Source: Trichomonas vaginalis G3 (taxonomy: Eukaryota > Parabasalia > Trichomonadida > Trichomonadidae). Taken from it: DNA of 64,000 nucleotides. Of this stretch, positions 1-7,657 are shown in pieces (position 1 is the first letter of the stretch; each line of letters opens with the position of its first letter). Position numbers and translations under genes: made by a program. Where the stretch lies: assembly GCF_026262505.1 (NCBI RefSeq), contig NC_067205.1:5456001-5520000 (forward strand), read 5' to 3'. The notes under the pieces are model-generated. The model had not been told where the DNA came from and searched no databases. It saw only the letters and a program-made list of their open reading frames with translations.

Positions 1-34
1 AAAACTCAGGAGAATTTGTCAAGCTTTAGGTATA

Positions 35-295
35 ATGTTAAACTTGGTCGAACACAACCCTGTAAAAGTGAACTCATATGTCATTGCACCTCATGAAGTT
101 TTGAAAGAACTATTGAAACTTTTGACAGAGGCAGACGATATAAACATCAAAGAAATAGAACCCGACATTGCTTGCTGTGGTGTTTCATACAATGTCATTG
201 ACAAGATATACGTTATGAAAGGAGGTGAAACGTTGAACTTAAAATATAGTTTCCCAGACGTCATAAAAAATTTGACGACCACAACATTTCATTAA
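35..295 (+). CDS. small Maverick accessory protein with a CCG motif
   Basis: An 86-residue reading frame starting at an ATG. I do not recognise a named family. Its middle (about residues 30-75: acidic helix, then ACCG, then a short beta-rich stretch) resembles the C-terminal third of the 212-residue protein at 23,233-23,871 in the second element, where the matching motif is SCCG. The order of charged and hydrophobic residues around the motif also matches. This suggests a protein shared by both virus-like elements. The upstream end may lie outside the window, so the protein could be N-terminally longer. The next frame, at 303, may be a displaced part of it. Confidence 0.45.
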   Translation: MLNLVEHNPVKVNSYVIAPHEVLKELLKLLTEADDINIKEIEPDIACCGVSYNVIDKIYVMKGGETLNLKYSFPDVIKNLTTTTFH

Positions 296-302
296 AGTTT
301 GT

Positions 303-545
303 TTGCTAAGTAAAAATGTCAAAACTTTTGAAAGATGTTTGAAGAAAAACAATATAGACTTTATTTCATGTAAAGGACTTTACACACTTTTGAACGATAT
401 GAAAGACCCTGTTTTGTTTGTTCGTGTAGACAAAGGAAAGTTCTATGTCTTTACAAAATATTTGAACTTCTTAGACAGAGAACTTCAAGAAACGCCATGT
501 GAAAGTTTAGATGAAGTTCTTCTCCACTTTCAGAAAAACTTTTAA
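303..545 (+). pseudogene. gene fragment without a good start, unrecognised
   Basis: An open stretch of about 80 codons in a different frame from the preceding one and beginning at a TTG. The only nearby ATG (316) is in another frame and soon meets a stop. Composition (Phe/Lys/Leu-rich with a DPVLFVRVDKGKFYVF strand-like stretch) looks protein-coding. I read it as a fragment of a frame-disrupted gene, like its downstream neighbours up to 3,068. The function is unknown. Confidence 0.35.
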
Positions 546-555
546 ATATATGTAA

Positions 556-1346
556 ATGGCAGAAGACATAGTGGTTTATACTATTACGACTAAAAACCTG
601 AGTCATATAATTCTATAACAACAAACTTACAAAGTCCTCAGGACGATATTGTAAACTAACCTTAAACACAATGACGACTAAAGCCTGTTTTGCTCTTTTG
701 ACACCAGAAGACTTTGTTGTTGTGAATGGTAAAAAATACTTCTTTGAAGATACTTACTCAGATATACCACCAACAGGTTTTGTTGACTTATTTAATACTT
801 TAAGGACGGATGTAACATGTGCTGCAACTAGAGCAGGTTTCATTATGTTTGGATGTCCGACTGAGTTTAGTATAAACGATATGAGCTATATACAAACTTA
901 TATCTGGTTTTTACTACCAACAGTTTCCTATAACAGGAAAAGGTGTCATACAAGGAATGTCTGTTCCATTGACTTTAAGTACACTATTTTATATATTGTT
1001 TCAAACTTAGGTTTCAAAGTGCTATTCGAATGTTGACAGAACTAACTATGACCAAAAGATACTCATGCGTATAAACAACACTTTCTGCTGGTTTGCCTAT
1101 TGTTCATTCGAATGCAGAGTTTTCAGCTTTAGTGAACTCAAACACTTTAGCAAACATAAACTTAACCTTAGTTGACGCAAACTTGTTCCTGTAAAACTTT
1201 TATGTCCTATGTATTTGTCAATGACGGCAGAAAGTTTCGAATTGGAAGATGCAACTGGTGAAAGTATTGTACTACAAGAACAACTTCAACAACAAATAGC
1301 TCAAGAACAACAAATGGAACAAATGCAACAACAAAGTCAAGAATAA
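556..1346 (+). pseudogene. decayed virus-like gene with Gln-rich C-terminus
   Basis: Coding-like sequence spread over at least three frames. It starts near ATG 556 (MAEDIVVYTI), continues as an open frame at 671-1036, and resumes in other frames to a stop near 1,346. The last part reads as a hydrophobic beta-like stretch, then ESFELEDATGES, then a glutamine-rich tail. Several indels are needed to join the parts, so it is probably dead. Size and position next to the helicase and ATPase would fit a structural protein, but I see no diagnostic motif and do not assign one. Confidence 0.4.
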
Positions 1347-1374
1347 AAAAAAATATTTTTTTATTTTTATAAAA
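1345..1374 (+). promoter_or_regulatory. A/T-block upstream motif of the Maverick (class A)
   Basis: A run of A followed by ATATTTTTTTATTTTTAT ends just before the ATG at 1375. The same A-tract/ATATTTTTT/ATTTT(T/G)(A)T order lies immediately upstream of genes on the other strand (5,811; 7,250; 8,572; 9,513; 11,200). In four of those it ends with a TGTAAGAACA-like leader next to the ATG. It is a likely element-specific promoter or leader; the promoter function is inferred from recurrence only. Confidence 0.45.
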
Positions 1375-2613
1375 ATGTACAGAATAGATGTTTCAGATTT
1401 TTATGACTTCCAAGCATTCAGAAATATGTGTCCATTTCGAGACTATAACAAAGCAGTCGAGAATTTGAAACGTTTAGTCATTTATGTTGACTCTGCCCCA
1501 GAATGTTATGTCATGAAAAGAATGGATGTTGTCTTTAACAAACCAAGAGCAACCATAGTTTCAGAACAAGAATGTAGACAGAAACTTAAGAAAATAAAAG
1601 TCGTACAAGTTGGTATGAAGATGTTAGATGCTTGGGATATCTTATTGTCAAAACTTGAAGATTTTCAGTTCGTGGTATAAAGTTCTATACACCATCTCCA
1701 AACTTCTATTCTATCTTCACTGATAAAATACGAACAAGTAGAATGGAAAGAAAATGTTATAGAAGCTTGGTTAGACCATGTCAAAGAAATTATATGCAAT
1801 GGAAACGAAAGAGTCTATGAGTATATCTTATGTTGGTTTGCAAACATCTTACAACATCCAAGTGCTAAAAATGAAACTGCTCTCATTGTAATTGGAAAAC
1901 AAGGAACAGGTAAGAACACTTTCTTTACAGATATTTTGGTGCAAACTGTTAGAGGGCTATTCGAACCCGAATATGACAAACTTAGAAAACATCTGCGGTA
2001 AATTTAACTCTTCAATAGAGAATATGAAACTTATAGTATGTAACGAACTTCAAAAGTATAGATACAACAAAGGTTTTAAACTCAGATGCTTTGAAGAGTC
2101 TTATAAACAGACAAAGTTGGAGTTGTTGAAGAAAATATAAAGACCAAAGAGTTTGTGAAAATGTTGCAAACTTCGTCATGGTTTCAAACAACGCCGTTGT
2201 TCCGATGAAGTTAGAAAGTTCTGACAGAAGATATGTAGTTGTCAGAACGTCAGAAGCTCATATGCAAGATACAGAGAATATTTTGACGACTTAGCAGAAA
2301 CTTTGACATCTGACTTTTACAACCACTTTTCTCATATTTCATGACATTAGATATTTCTAAGTTCAATCCAAGACAAATTCCACATACCGAAGAAAGACAA
2401 ACATTGTTAGAAGCAAACAAGAGTGTATATGAACTGTTTATAGATGAGACTAACTTTGAGTGTTTAGATGAAAGGTCATTGTACGATTCGTATAAACAGT
2501 ATTGTCAAGAGTATGGTTATATGACAGCTTCTAAACGAACATTCTTGGCAAATGTCAAAAGTCTTTTAGACGTTCAGAACGGCGTATATACAAAGAAAAA
2601 TTTTTCTGAGTAA
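1375..2613 (+). pseudogene. SF3-type (D5-like) helicase, frame-disrupted
   Basis: SF3 helicases unwind DNA during replication of large DNA viruses and Polintons. The fragments keep diagnostic parts in order: an N-terminal piece (1375-1680); a stretch reading NGNERVYEYILCWFANILQ; a Walker A GKQGTGKN near 1,890-1,915; a Walker B-proximal piece CGKFNSSIEN-MKLIVCNEL (about 1,990-2,050); a sensor-like SDRRYVVVRTSEA (about 2,220-2,260); and a C-terminal piece (2,341-2,613) with the family-like FNPRQIPHTEERQTLLEA. These lie in different frames with stops between them, needing at least four indels. The gene is therefore a pseudogene unless the assembly is poor here. It begins at an ATG preceded by the class A upstream motif. 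Confidence 0.65.
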
Positions 2614-2648
2614 ATTTAAAAAAAACATTTTTTTATCCGATAGAAAAG

Positions 2649-3068
2649 ATGGCAAAATTCATCTCAGTAAACAAGTACATGACAGAAGTCAAAGAAGAAC
2701 TAGACCCATTCGCTTATTTGAATGTTTACTTCTACCATTTTGAAAAGTCTTCATTCAGCAAAGTTTGGAAACATCGAACCAGTTAAGTTTGCTATTGTGA
2801 CTAAAAATGGTGCGAAATTTGAAGACTTAGACATAGAAGGTTTGTTAGCAGTCAAAGAAAATTTTGACAGAAGGTTTCAAACCTTAAAGAAGGCAAAGCA
2901 TACAAACTTGTTATACCTTATGAACCAAAGAAAGCAGACGACTATGAATATTATGAGTCTAAGATAGTTGAAGTTCAAGGTAAATTGGGTAAAAAGATTT
3001 TAGAGTCTAAGCCAGTGTTTACTCCTAAAGAGGAAGAGAACATTGACATTGACCCAGAAATGTTCTAA
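2649..3068 (+). pseudogene. small gene broken by frameshifts, unrecognised
   Basis: Starts at ATG 2649 (MAKFISVNKYMTEV) after an A/T-rich leader and shifts frame near 2,725. It continues (FGNIEPVKFAIVTKNG...DIEGLLAVKENF) and shifts again near 2,900 into a frame ending EEENIDIDPEMF and a stop at 3,068. The three pieces look like one short acidic protein of about 135 residues. No family is recognised. It sits between the helicase remnant and the packaging ATPase module, so it belongs to the same element. Confidence 0.4.
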
Positions 3069-3084
3069 AAATAAAATTTTATTT

Positions 3085-3534
3085 TTACATGTCAAATTTC
3101 TTTTTCTCTGGTTCAGGTTCTTTCTTCTCTTCTTCTACTTTCTTTTCTTTCTTTTCTCTCTTCTTCTTCTTCTCTGGTGGAGTTATGTCAAATTTGGCGC
3201 AACCATATTTATGTAAAAGTTCTTTGTCCTTTAATAGCTCTTCTATTCTGTTTCCTATTTCATCTTCAAGAACAGCGCATGTGTCTTCTTTGCATTCTAA
3301 GAACTTTTGTTGGACTTCATCTTTCCAATCGGCGTCATCTCTGTCAACAAGTCTGTCATTGACAAACTTAAAGACTTCTCTGCCTAATGTTTTATGGTTC
3401 TTGTCATATTCCCAGAAACAGAACTTTAGAACAAATTCACCTTTCTTGTTTACACTATGTAAGATTTTATGGTCGACAGATGTTTTGCTGTCGAAAAGCT
3501 TGTCTCGAATATAGATAGCGAAATCGCTAGACAT
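3085..3534 (-). CDS. Lys/Glu-tailed Maverick accessory protein
   Basis: About 149 residues. I chose the ATG at 3534 (MSSDFAIYIRDKL) over an upstream in-frame TTG. The N-terminal two thirds form an alpha/beta-like domain containing GEFVLKFCFWEYDKNHK. The last 35 residues are a low-complexity lysine/glutamate/proline tail. The 111-residue protein at 27,333-27,668 of the second element has the same layout (beta strands, then VFIYHLKEYDRYHN, then a Lys/Glu helix), so I infer homology. It is divergent from the ATPase gene across a 36-bp A/T spacer, implying a shared bidirectional promoter. The function is unknown. Confidence 0.55.
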   Translation of the reverse strand: MSSDFAIYIRDKLFDSKTSVDHKILHSVNKKGEFVLKFCFWEYDKNHKTLGREVFKFVNDRLVDRDDADWKDEVQQKFLECKEDTCAVLEDEIGNRIEELLKDKELLHKYGCAKFDITPPEKKKKREKKEKKVEEEKKEPEPEKKKFDM

Positions 3535-3570
3535 TTTCAAAAAGATAAAAATTTTAATTTTTCTAAAAAT
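3535..3570. promoter_or_regulatory. bidirectional A/T spacer between divergent genes
   Basis: Only 36 bp separate the divergent start codons at 3534 (-) and 3571 (+). The spacer is almost pure A/T and reads as an A-run/TTTTAATTTTT block from both sides. It must hold any promoter for both genes. Function is inferred from position. Confidence 0.4.
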
Positions 3571-4446
3571 ATGTTAGAAAAAAAGTTTGCTGACATTGAC
3601 AAGAAATTTGAGAATGTTTTAAACAAGAACAAGAGGAAGTTAGAAAATGCTCAGATAAAACCCATACATGACAAGTTCTTATTTGCTCAGAATGGTATAA
3701 CAGGTCTAATCGCACCACCTGGGTCGGGTAAGACTTTCACTTATCTTAAAATGGCTGCACAACAACAAGAACTAGATGAGAAGAACCCATTCTATGAGTT
3801 AGTTGTTATTTGTAGTACTTCTGGTCAATTTGACCAAACCGTCAATTCGTTCAAAGATATTATAAAAAAGTCTAAGTTAGTATGTATAAAAGACTCTGAG
3901 TTGTTAGATTGGATAAAGAAGTACCAAAGAAGAGTTTTGAAGTACAATGCTATAAATGAGTATATAAATTCTAAGTTTAAAGACCCAAATGAGGAAATGC
4001 AGAGAATATTAGAGAAGAAACACTTCAGAAACAAACAGAAAGAGATAGAATACATTTCGAAGAAATTGCAATCTTACGATTGGAAGACTTACCCTCACAG
4101 ATGTCTTCTTATCTTAGATGACTTTGCTTCTCATCCTTTGTTAAAGAACAGAGAACAAGACATGTGTCGAATTCTTAAGAAGCTCAGACACTTTAACATC
4201 TCAGTTGTCATTTGTGTACAGACAGCCAAGAGTTTAAGTAAGGATGTAAAGAGAATACTTACTGATATCATACTTTTCCCCGGATTGTCCGAAGACGATT
4301 TCATGGAACTTATGAAAGAGTCCATGGCAGGTAAGTTTGACAGACATGAACTATGGGAGAAGTACAAAGTCATACAAGACCCTCATACTTCTTTCAGAAT
4401 TCATATCTACGCGAACAAAGTTCAAATTGTAAAAAGTCAAGCGTAA
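3571..4446 (+). CDS. A32/FtsK-HerA type genome-packaging ATPase
   Basis: A 291-residue P-loop ATPase starting at ATG 3571. Walker A is GLIAPPGSGKT (about residues 45-55), Walker B is CLLILDDFA (about 184-192), and a motif LRHFNISVVICVQT follows (about 215-228). This order is typical of the packaging ATPases of Polintons, virophages and nucleocytoplasmic viruses. Such proteins pump DNA into preformed capsids, so its intact state argues that this element family makes or made virions. It is one of the best preserved genes in the first 5 kb, next to a decayed helicase. A second, divergent packaging ATPase lies at 21,393 in the other element. Confidence 0.75.
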   Translation: MLEKKFADIDKKFENVLNKNKRKLENAQIKPIHDKFLFAQNGITGLIAPPGSGKTFTYLKMAAQQQELDEKNPFYELVVICSTSGQFDQTVNSFKDIIKKSKLVCIKDSELLDWIKKYQRRVLKYNAINEYINSKFKDPNEEMQRILEKKHFRNKQKEIEYISKKLQSYDWKTYPHRCLLILDDFASHPLLKNREQDMCRILKKLRHFNISVVICVQTAKSLSKDVKRILTDIILFPGLSEDDFMELMKESMAGKFDRHELWEKYKVIQDPHTSFRIHIYANKVQIVKSQA

Positions 4447-4540
4447 AAAATGTAAGTGTTTGAGTCTTAGTCTGTTGTGGTTCTGCAGCTTTCGGTTCTT
4501 CTGGCTTTGGAATGGACTCGGTTGGTGGTACGTCGGACAT
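4394..4540 (-). CDS. short Pro/Glu-rich reading frame at edge of repeat array, doubtful
   Basis: A 48-codon frame starting MSDVPPTESIPKPEEPK at the left edge of the 22-bp array and running antisense into the ATPase 3' end. It mirrors a plus-strand ATG (M-T-D-I-D-P) at the right edge of the array, so the array sits between two divergent short starts. It is probably a truncated gene start left by recombination rather than a functional gene. Confidence 0.25.
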   Translation of the reverse strand: MSDVPPTESIPKPEEPKAAEPQQTKTQTLTFFTLDFLQFELCSRRYEF

Positions 4541-4541
4541 T

Positions 4542-4910
4542 GTCTTGAAACAATAAAAGACTTGTCTTGAAAAAGTAAAAGACTTGTCTTGAAACAATAA
4601 AAGACTTGTCTTGAAAAAGTAAAAGACTTGTCTTGAAAAAGTAAAAGACTTGTCTTGAAAAAGTAAAAGACTTGTCTTGAAAAAGTAAAAGACTTGTCTT
4701 GAAAAAGTACGGGTATCGTCTTCAATCAAGACCACTGTTCTCAAATTTGAGAACTTTACACCAAAAAATTTCTTGAAAAATAACGGGTCTTGTCTTGAAA
4801 AAGTAAAAGACTTGTCTTGAAAAAGTAAAAGACTTGTCTTGAAAAAGTAAAAGACTTGTCTTGAAAAAGTAAAAGACTTGTCTTGAAAAAGTAAAAGACT
4901 TGTCTTGAAA
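4542..4910. repeat. 22-bp tandem repeats around an 18-bp palindrome (copy 1)
   Basis: Two blocks of a 22-bp unit (core AAGACTTGTCTTGAAAAAGT), roughly 7.6 copies at 4542-4708 and 5.6 copies at 4787-4910. They flank a unique spacer that holds the perfect palindrome GTTCTCAAATTTGAGAAC (4737-4754). The unit itself contains the inverted repeat AAGAC-TT-GTCTT. A second, very similar array lies at 6141-6530. Because 22 is not a multiple of 3 and the minus strand has no stops, all three minus frames stay open across it. Long minus ORFs here are therefore probably not genes. The layout resembles iterons. Confidence 0.85.
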
Positions 4911-5004
4911 CAATGACCGACATAGACCCAGCAGATGAGGCAATTTACCATCTAGTCCTACCTGAGCCATCTTTGGTGTCAAGCTTGAAAAATAAAGAGT
5001 TCAT

Positions 5005-5811
5005 TTACTCTGCTTGTTTGAAGTTGTCAAAATACTCTGTTATCTTTTCCTTCAGTAGCGGCAAATCTTCTTTGAATGTAAGTATTGTACAACCTTTAAT
5101 ATCATAGTGTGTTTGAGGTAACGTATCTTGAACTATCTGTTTAACATCTTCATTTGGTGTCATTGAAATCGGTAAGTTTTCGCGATAGAACCAATTTCTG
5201 TCAGATTTGTAAATCTTAGCAAGGTCGTAAAAGCTTTTGTTGTTTCTTCTGACTAAATGCAACATAACCATATCTCTGTCTTCTTCATTTTCCATCTCTT
5301 CAGTGTAAATCATATACTTATAGTTCTTTTCCTTTCCTTTTGGTACCGAACGTGGTATTCTTTTCTGTATGTTTTTGTCTTTTGCTTCAAGCTTGTTCTC
5401 TAGCTCTTCACGTTCTTGTCTATGAAGTTCATCTAACATCATGAAAATATAACAAGCGTAACGAGGTGAAGCCCACATTGCAACAGCATTTACAAGAAGT
5501 CTATGTACATACCAACCTCTCAAACCATTTGGCAAATTTTGACGATTTTCGTACGGAATCTCGACCCGCGGTTTTCTACCGGTCGCAAACATATGAGGAA
5601 ATTCTTCTAAAAGTTCTTTTGTCTGTTGGTTTTCAAACCAATGACGTGCTTGCTTTGTAGAACGAAGAGCATTCAAAATACTTTGCATTTGGTACATGTC
5701 ATCTTTGACCGAACGAATGAGACGGAGTTGTTTGTTAAACTGAACCCACTCATATTCTTCATTTATAGCTTCATGGACTATAACTGTTGTTGTGTTCTCT
5801 GTTGTTGACAT
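5005..5811 (-). CDS. KilA-N domain protein with C-terminal extension
   Basis: A 268-residue protein. The ATG at 5811 is used because the upstream in-frame codon is only a TTG. Residues about 30-135 match the KilA-N DNA-binding domain of phages and large DNA viruses, with the hallmark WYVHRLLVNAVAMWASPRY. A charged helix (LEDKLEAK-like, about 140-165) and a C-terminal domain follow, containing RNNKSFYDLAKIYKSDRNWFY. KilA-N proteins are thought to bind DNA and regulate or counter host functions. The gene, its upstream motif and a tRNA-like sequence form a segment bracketed by two near-identical repeat arrays (4542-4910 and 6141-6530). Confidence 0.7.
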   Translation of the reverse strand: MSTTENTTTVIVHEAINEEYEWVQFNKQLRLIRSVKDDMYQMQSILNALRSTKQARHWFENQQTKELLEEFPHMFATGRKPRVEIPYENRQNLPNGLRGWYVHRLLVNAVAMWASPRYACYIFMMLDELHRQEREELENKLEAKDKNIQKRIPRSVPKGKEKNYKYMIYTEEMENEEDRDMVMLHLVRRNNKSFYDLAKIYKSDRNWFYRENLPISMTPNEDVKQIVQDTLPQTHYDIKGCTILTFKEDLPLLKEKITEYFDNFKQAE

Positions 5812-5856
5812 ATCTGTCTTTACATACAAAATAAAAAAATATTTTTTTAAAAATTA
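5812..5856 (-). promoter_or_regulatory. class A upstream motif of the KilA-N gene
   Basis: Read on the minus strand: an A-run, ATATTTTTTTATTTT, then GTATGTAAAGACAGAT and the ATG. The same arrangement precedes the T5orf172 gene (7,251-7,295). Close variants with TGTAAGAACA precede the genes starting at 8,572 and 9,513. The spacing from motif to ATG is nearly constant, so this is likely a promoter plus short leader. Confidence 0.5.
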
Positions 5857-5930
5857 GCGTTATTTTTTTTAAGTTTGGTCATCCTTCACTATATGACAAA
5901 TATACTATATTTTACTTAAAAATATGCAAG

Positions 5931-6005
5931 CGGCTCATAGCTCAGTGGTATGGGCTACCTCGCTACAGGCGTCGAAGACCTCGGTTCAAATCCCGATTCG
6001 CGCAG
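5931..6005 (+). tRNA. tRNA-like sequence, probably degenerate
   Basis: A 75-nt segment with a good internal A box (TAGCTCAGTGG) and B box (GGTTCAAATCC), a possible 4-bp D stem (GCTC/GGGC), and a T run starting about 3 nt beyond its 3' end, as RNA polymerase III termination needs. However, the T stem only pairs well with an 8-nt loop, as if one G were missing. The acceptor stem pairs for only about 3 bp, and no 5-bp anticodon stem closes. I therefore cannot assign an anticodon. It is either a decayed tRNA or a viral tRNA-like structure transcribed by polymerase III. Confidence 0.5.
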
Positions 6006-6140
6006 GTTTTTTCCTTTTATGCAGTGAAATTTCATGTACATAGGTTACTTTGGTGTTAGACCCTAGTGAAGAAAATAGAACGATATAAGTTTACATTTGT
6101 AAGGTTGGACGATAAAATTTACTGACTGACGTCGGACATT

Positions 6141-6530
6141 GTCTTGAAAAAGTAAAAGACTTGTCTTGAAAAAGTAAAAGACTTGTCTTGAAAAAGTAAA
6201 AGACTTGTCTTGAAAAAGTAAAAGACTTGTCTTGAAAAAGTAAAAGACTTGTCTTGAAAAAGTAAAAGACTTGTCTTGAAAAAGTAAAAGACTTGTCTTG
6301 AAAAAGTAAAAGACTTGTCTTGAAAAAGTACGGGTATCGTCTGAAATCAAGACCACTGTTCTCAAATTTGAGAACTTTACACCAAAAAATTTCTTGAAAA
6401 AGTAAAAGACTTGTCTTGAAAAAGTAAAAGACTTGTCTTGAAAAAGTAAAAGACTTGTCTTGAAAAAGTAAAAGACTTGTCTTGAAAAAGTAAAAGACTT
6501 GTCTTGAAAAAGTAAAAGACTCGTCTTGAA
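6141..6530. repeat. 22-bp tandem repeats around an 18-bp palindrome (copy 2)
   Basis: Second copy of the array at 4542-4910: about 8.6 units at 6141-6330 and 6.4 units at 6391-6530. The same spacer carries the same perfect palindrome at 6358-6375. Both arrays have GTCGGACATTGTCTTGAAA at the left edge and an ACAATGACCGACATAGACCC edge at the right. Duplication therefore covered the whole block of roughly 430 bp. Direct orientation means recombination between copies would excise the KilA-N/tRNA-like segment. Confidence 0.85.
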
Positions 6531-6533
6531 ACA

Positions 6534-6671
6534 ATGACCGACATAGACCCAGCAGATGAGGCAATCTACCTTATAGAGATAAATGAGCTAGTTAGGAACT
6601 ACCTGAGCCATCTGAAGTCAAGCGTAAAAATAAACGCTTTACATGTATTTTTCAGCAACTTCGTCAAATAA
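6534..6671 (+). CDS. short reading frame at right edge of repeat array, doubtful
   Basis: A 45-codon frame starting MTDIDPADEAIYLIEINEL directly at the edge of the 22-bp array. The same start (MTDIDPADEAIY) occurs at 4913 beside copy 1 but diverges after about 12 codons. It overlaps the end of the opposite-strand T5orf172 gene by 33 bp. It is most likely the truncated beginning of a gene that was duplicated with the array. Confidence 0.25.
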   Translation: MTDIDPADEAIYLIEINELVRNYLSHLKSSVKINALHVFFSNFVK

Positions 6672-7250
6672 TTTTATAGCACTATCTATCTCATCTACTT
6701 CAAACGTTTCTTTACCTTTCGTGGGAGCACCATACCTTTTCTCAAAAACTTCAAGCAGTTCTGTTTCAGCAGCTCTCATATCATTTACAAACACAACCTT
6801 AACTCTATTGACTGTACTGTCATATCTTTTAGTTATATTAAATGTTCTTCCTATCTTATATCTCTTTGTATTGAAGTCTTTCGGTTTCTGAACGATGTAA
6901 AGTAAGCCTTCACTGCAACGTTCTGAGTCGAACGAACCATATGTTATGAAATTATATCCAACAACTGGGTCAATCCATAACAAAACTAGTGGTATAAGAC
7001 TTTTGTCGATGAGATATGCTGTAGTTCCATGAAATCTTACCGATATCAAAAGCTCAGGATTTCTTGTCAAAATTTTCTGAGATGAAGCATTTCTAACCCA
7101 GTCCTTTGCTCTCTTTCCAGATGGTGTTAAAATGTCTGACAAAGAATATTTTTTGTATTTCTTTGAGTATCTTACGTTTAAATCACCAATTCTAACCACT
7201 TTGGTGTCATTGTCTATCTTTTTAACTGTTTCAAACTCAGTGTTTGTCAT
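6639..7250 (-). CDS. T5orf172 (GIY-YIG-like) regulator with KilA-N/MSV199-like N-terminus
   Basis: A 203-residue protein starting at ATG 7250 behind a class A upstream motif. Residues about 1-105 have the look of a KilA-N/MSV199-type DNA-binding region (WVRNASSQKIL, then PLVLLWIDPVVGYNF). Residues about 115-195 match the T5orf172 domain, with YIVQKPKDFNTKRYKIGRT, NITKRYDS, then a conserved glutamate helix (AAETELLEVFEKRYG) and a final EVDEI. This fusion is common in large DNA viruses and phages. T5orf172 belongs to the GIY-YIG nuclease fold. It is one of several KilA-N-type genes here, suggesting a lineage expansion of regulators. Confidence 0.7.
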   Translation of the reverse strand: MTNTEFETVKKIDNDTKVVRIGDLNVRYSKKYKKYSLSDILTPSGKRAKDWVRNASSQKILTRNPELLISVRFHGTTAYLIDKSLIPLVLLWIDPVVGYNFITYGSFDSERCSEGLLYIVQKPKDFNTKRYKIGRTFNITKRYDSTVNRVKVVFVNDMRAAETELLEVFEKRYGAPTKGKETFEVDEIDSAIKLFDEVAEKYM

Positions 7251-7320
7251 TTCCTGTTCTTACATACAAAATAAAAAAAATATTTTAAAAAAACTAGCTT
7301 TTATTTTATTTTTTCTATCT

Positions 7321-7657
7321 TGTATAAAAGATATGATTTCATAGAATTTTTTTACGAAGTGTAAAAGTTCTCTTCGTCAAAAATAACAGTTATATAATGA
7401 AATTTGGTCATTTTTTCAGCAAAAATATATTTTAGGTGAAGAGGTGAGATTTCACCTGTTTTTTCACCTCTTTTTTCACCTCTTGAATTTTGTATAAAAG
7501 ATATGATTTCAGGGATTTTTTTTACGAAGTGCAAAAGTTCTCTTCGTCAAAAATAACAGTTATATAATGAAATTTGGTCATTTTTTCAGCAAAAATATAT
7601 TTTAGGTGAAGAGGTGAGATTTCACCTCTTTTTTCACCTCTTTTTTCACCTGTTATT
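7321..7657. repeat. tandem duplication of a 170-bp noncoding segment with GGTGA hairpins
   Basis: The sequence from TGTATAAAAGATATGATTTC (7321) repeats at 7491 with a 170-bp period and very few differences. Each copy ends in an AATATATTTTAGGTGAAG-type hairpin block (7422-7482 and 7592-7653). I see no gene in 7251-7657. The second hairpin abuts the stop of the minus-strand gene 7658-8572, so it lies in its 3' region. Confidence 0.75.

Noticed and set aside
3089-3514. Plus-strand ORF of 141 codons, Ser/Phe-rich
   Set aside because: It is antisense to the Lys/Glu-rich minus-strand gene; the Ser/Phe richness is the complement of its AAG/GAA codons.
4542-6530. CRISPR array
   Set aside because: Units are directly adjacent with no variable spacers, no cas genes are present, and the genome is eukaryotic.
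4394-6564. Long minus-strand ORFs with FSRQVFYFFKT-type 22-residue repeats
   Set aside because: They arise because a 22-bp tandem repeat has no stops in any minus frame; all three frames give similar aromatic repeats. There is no start signal or family support.
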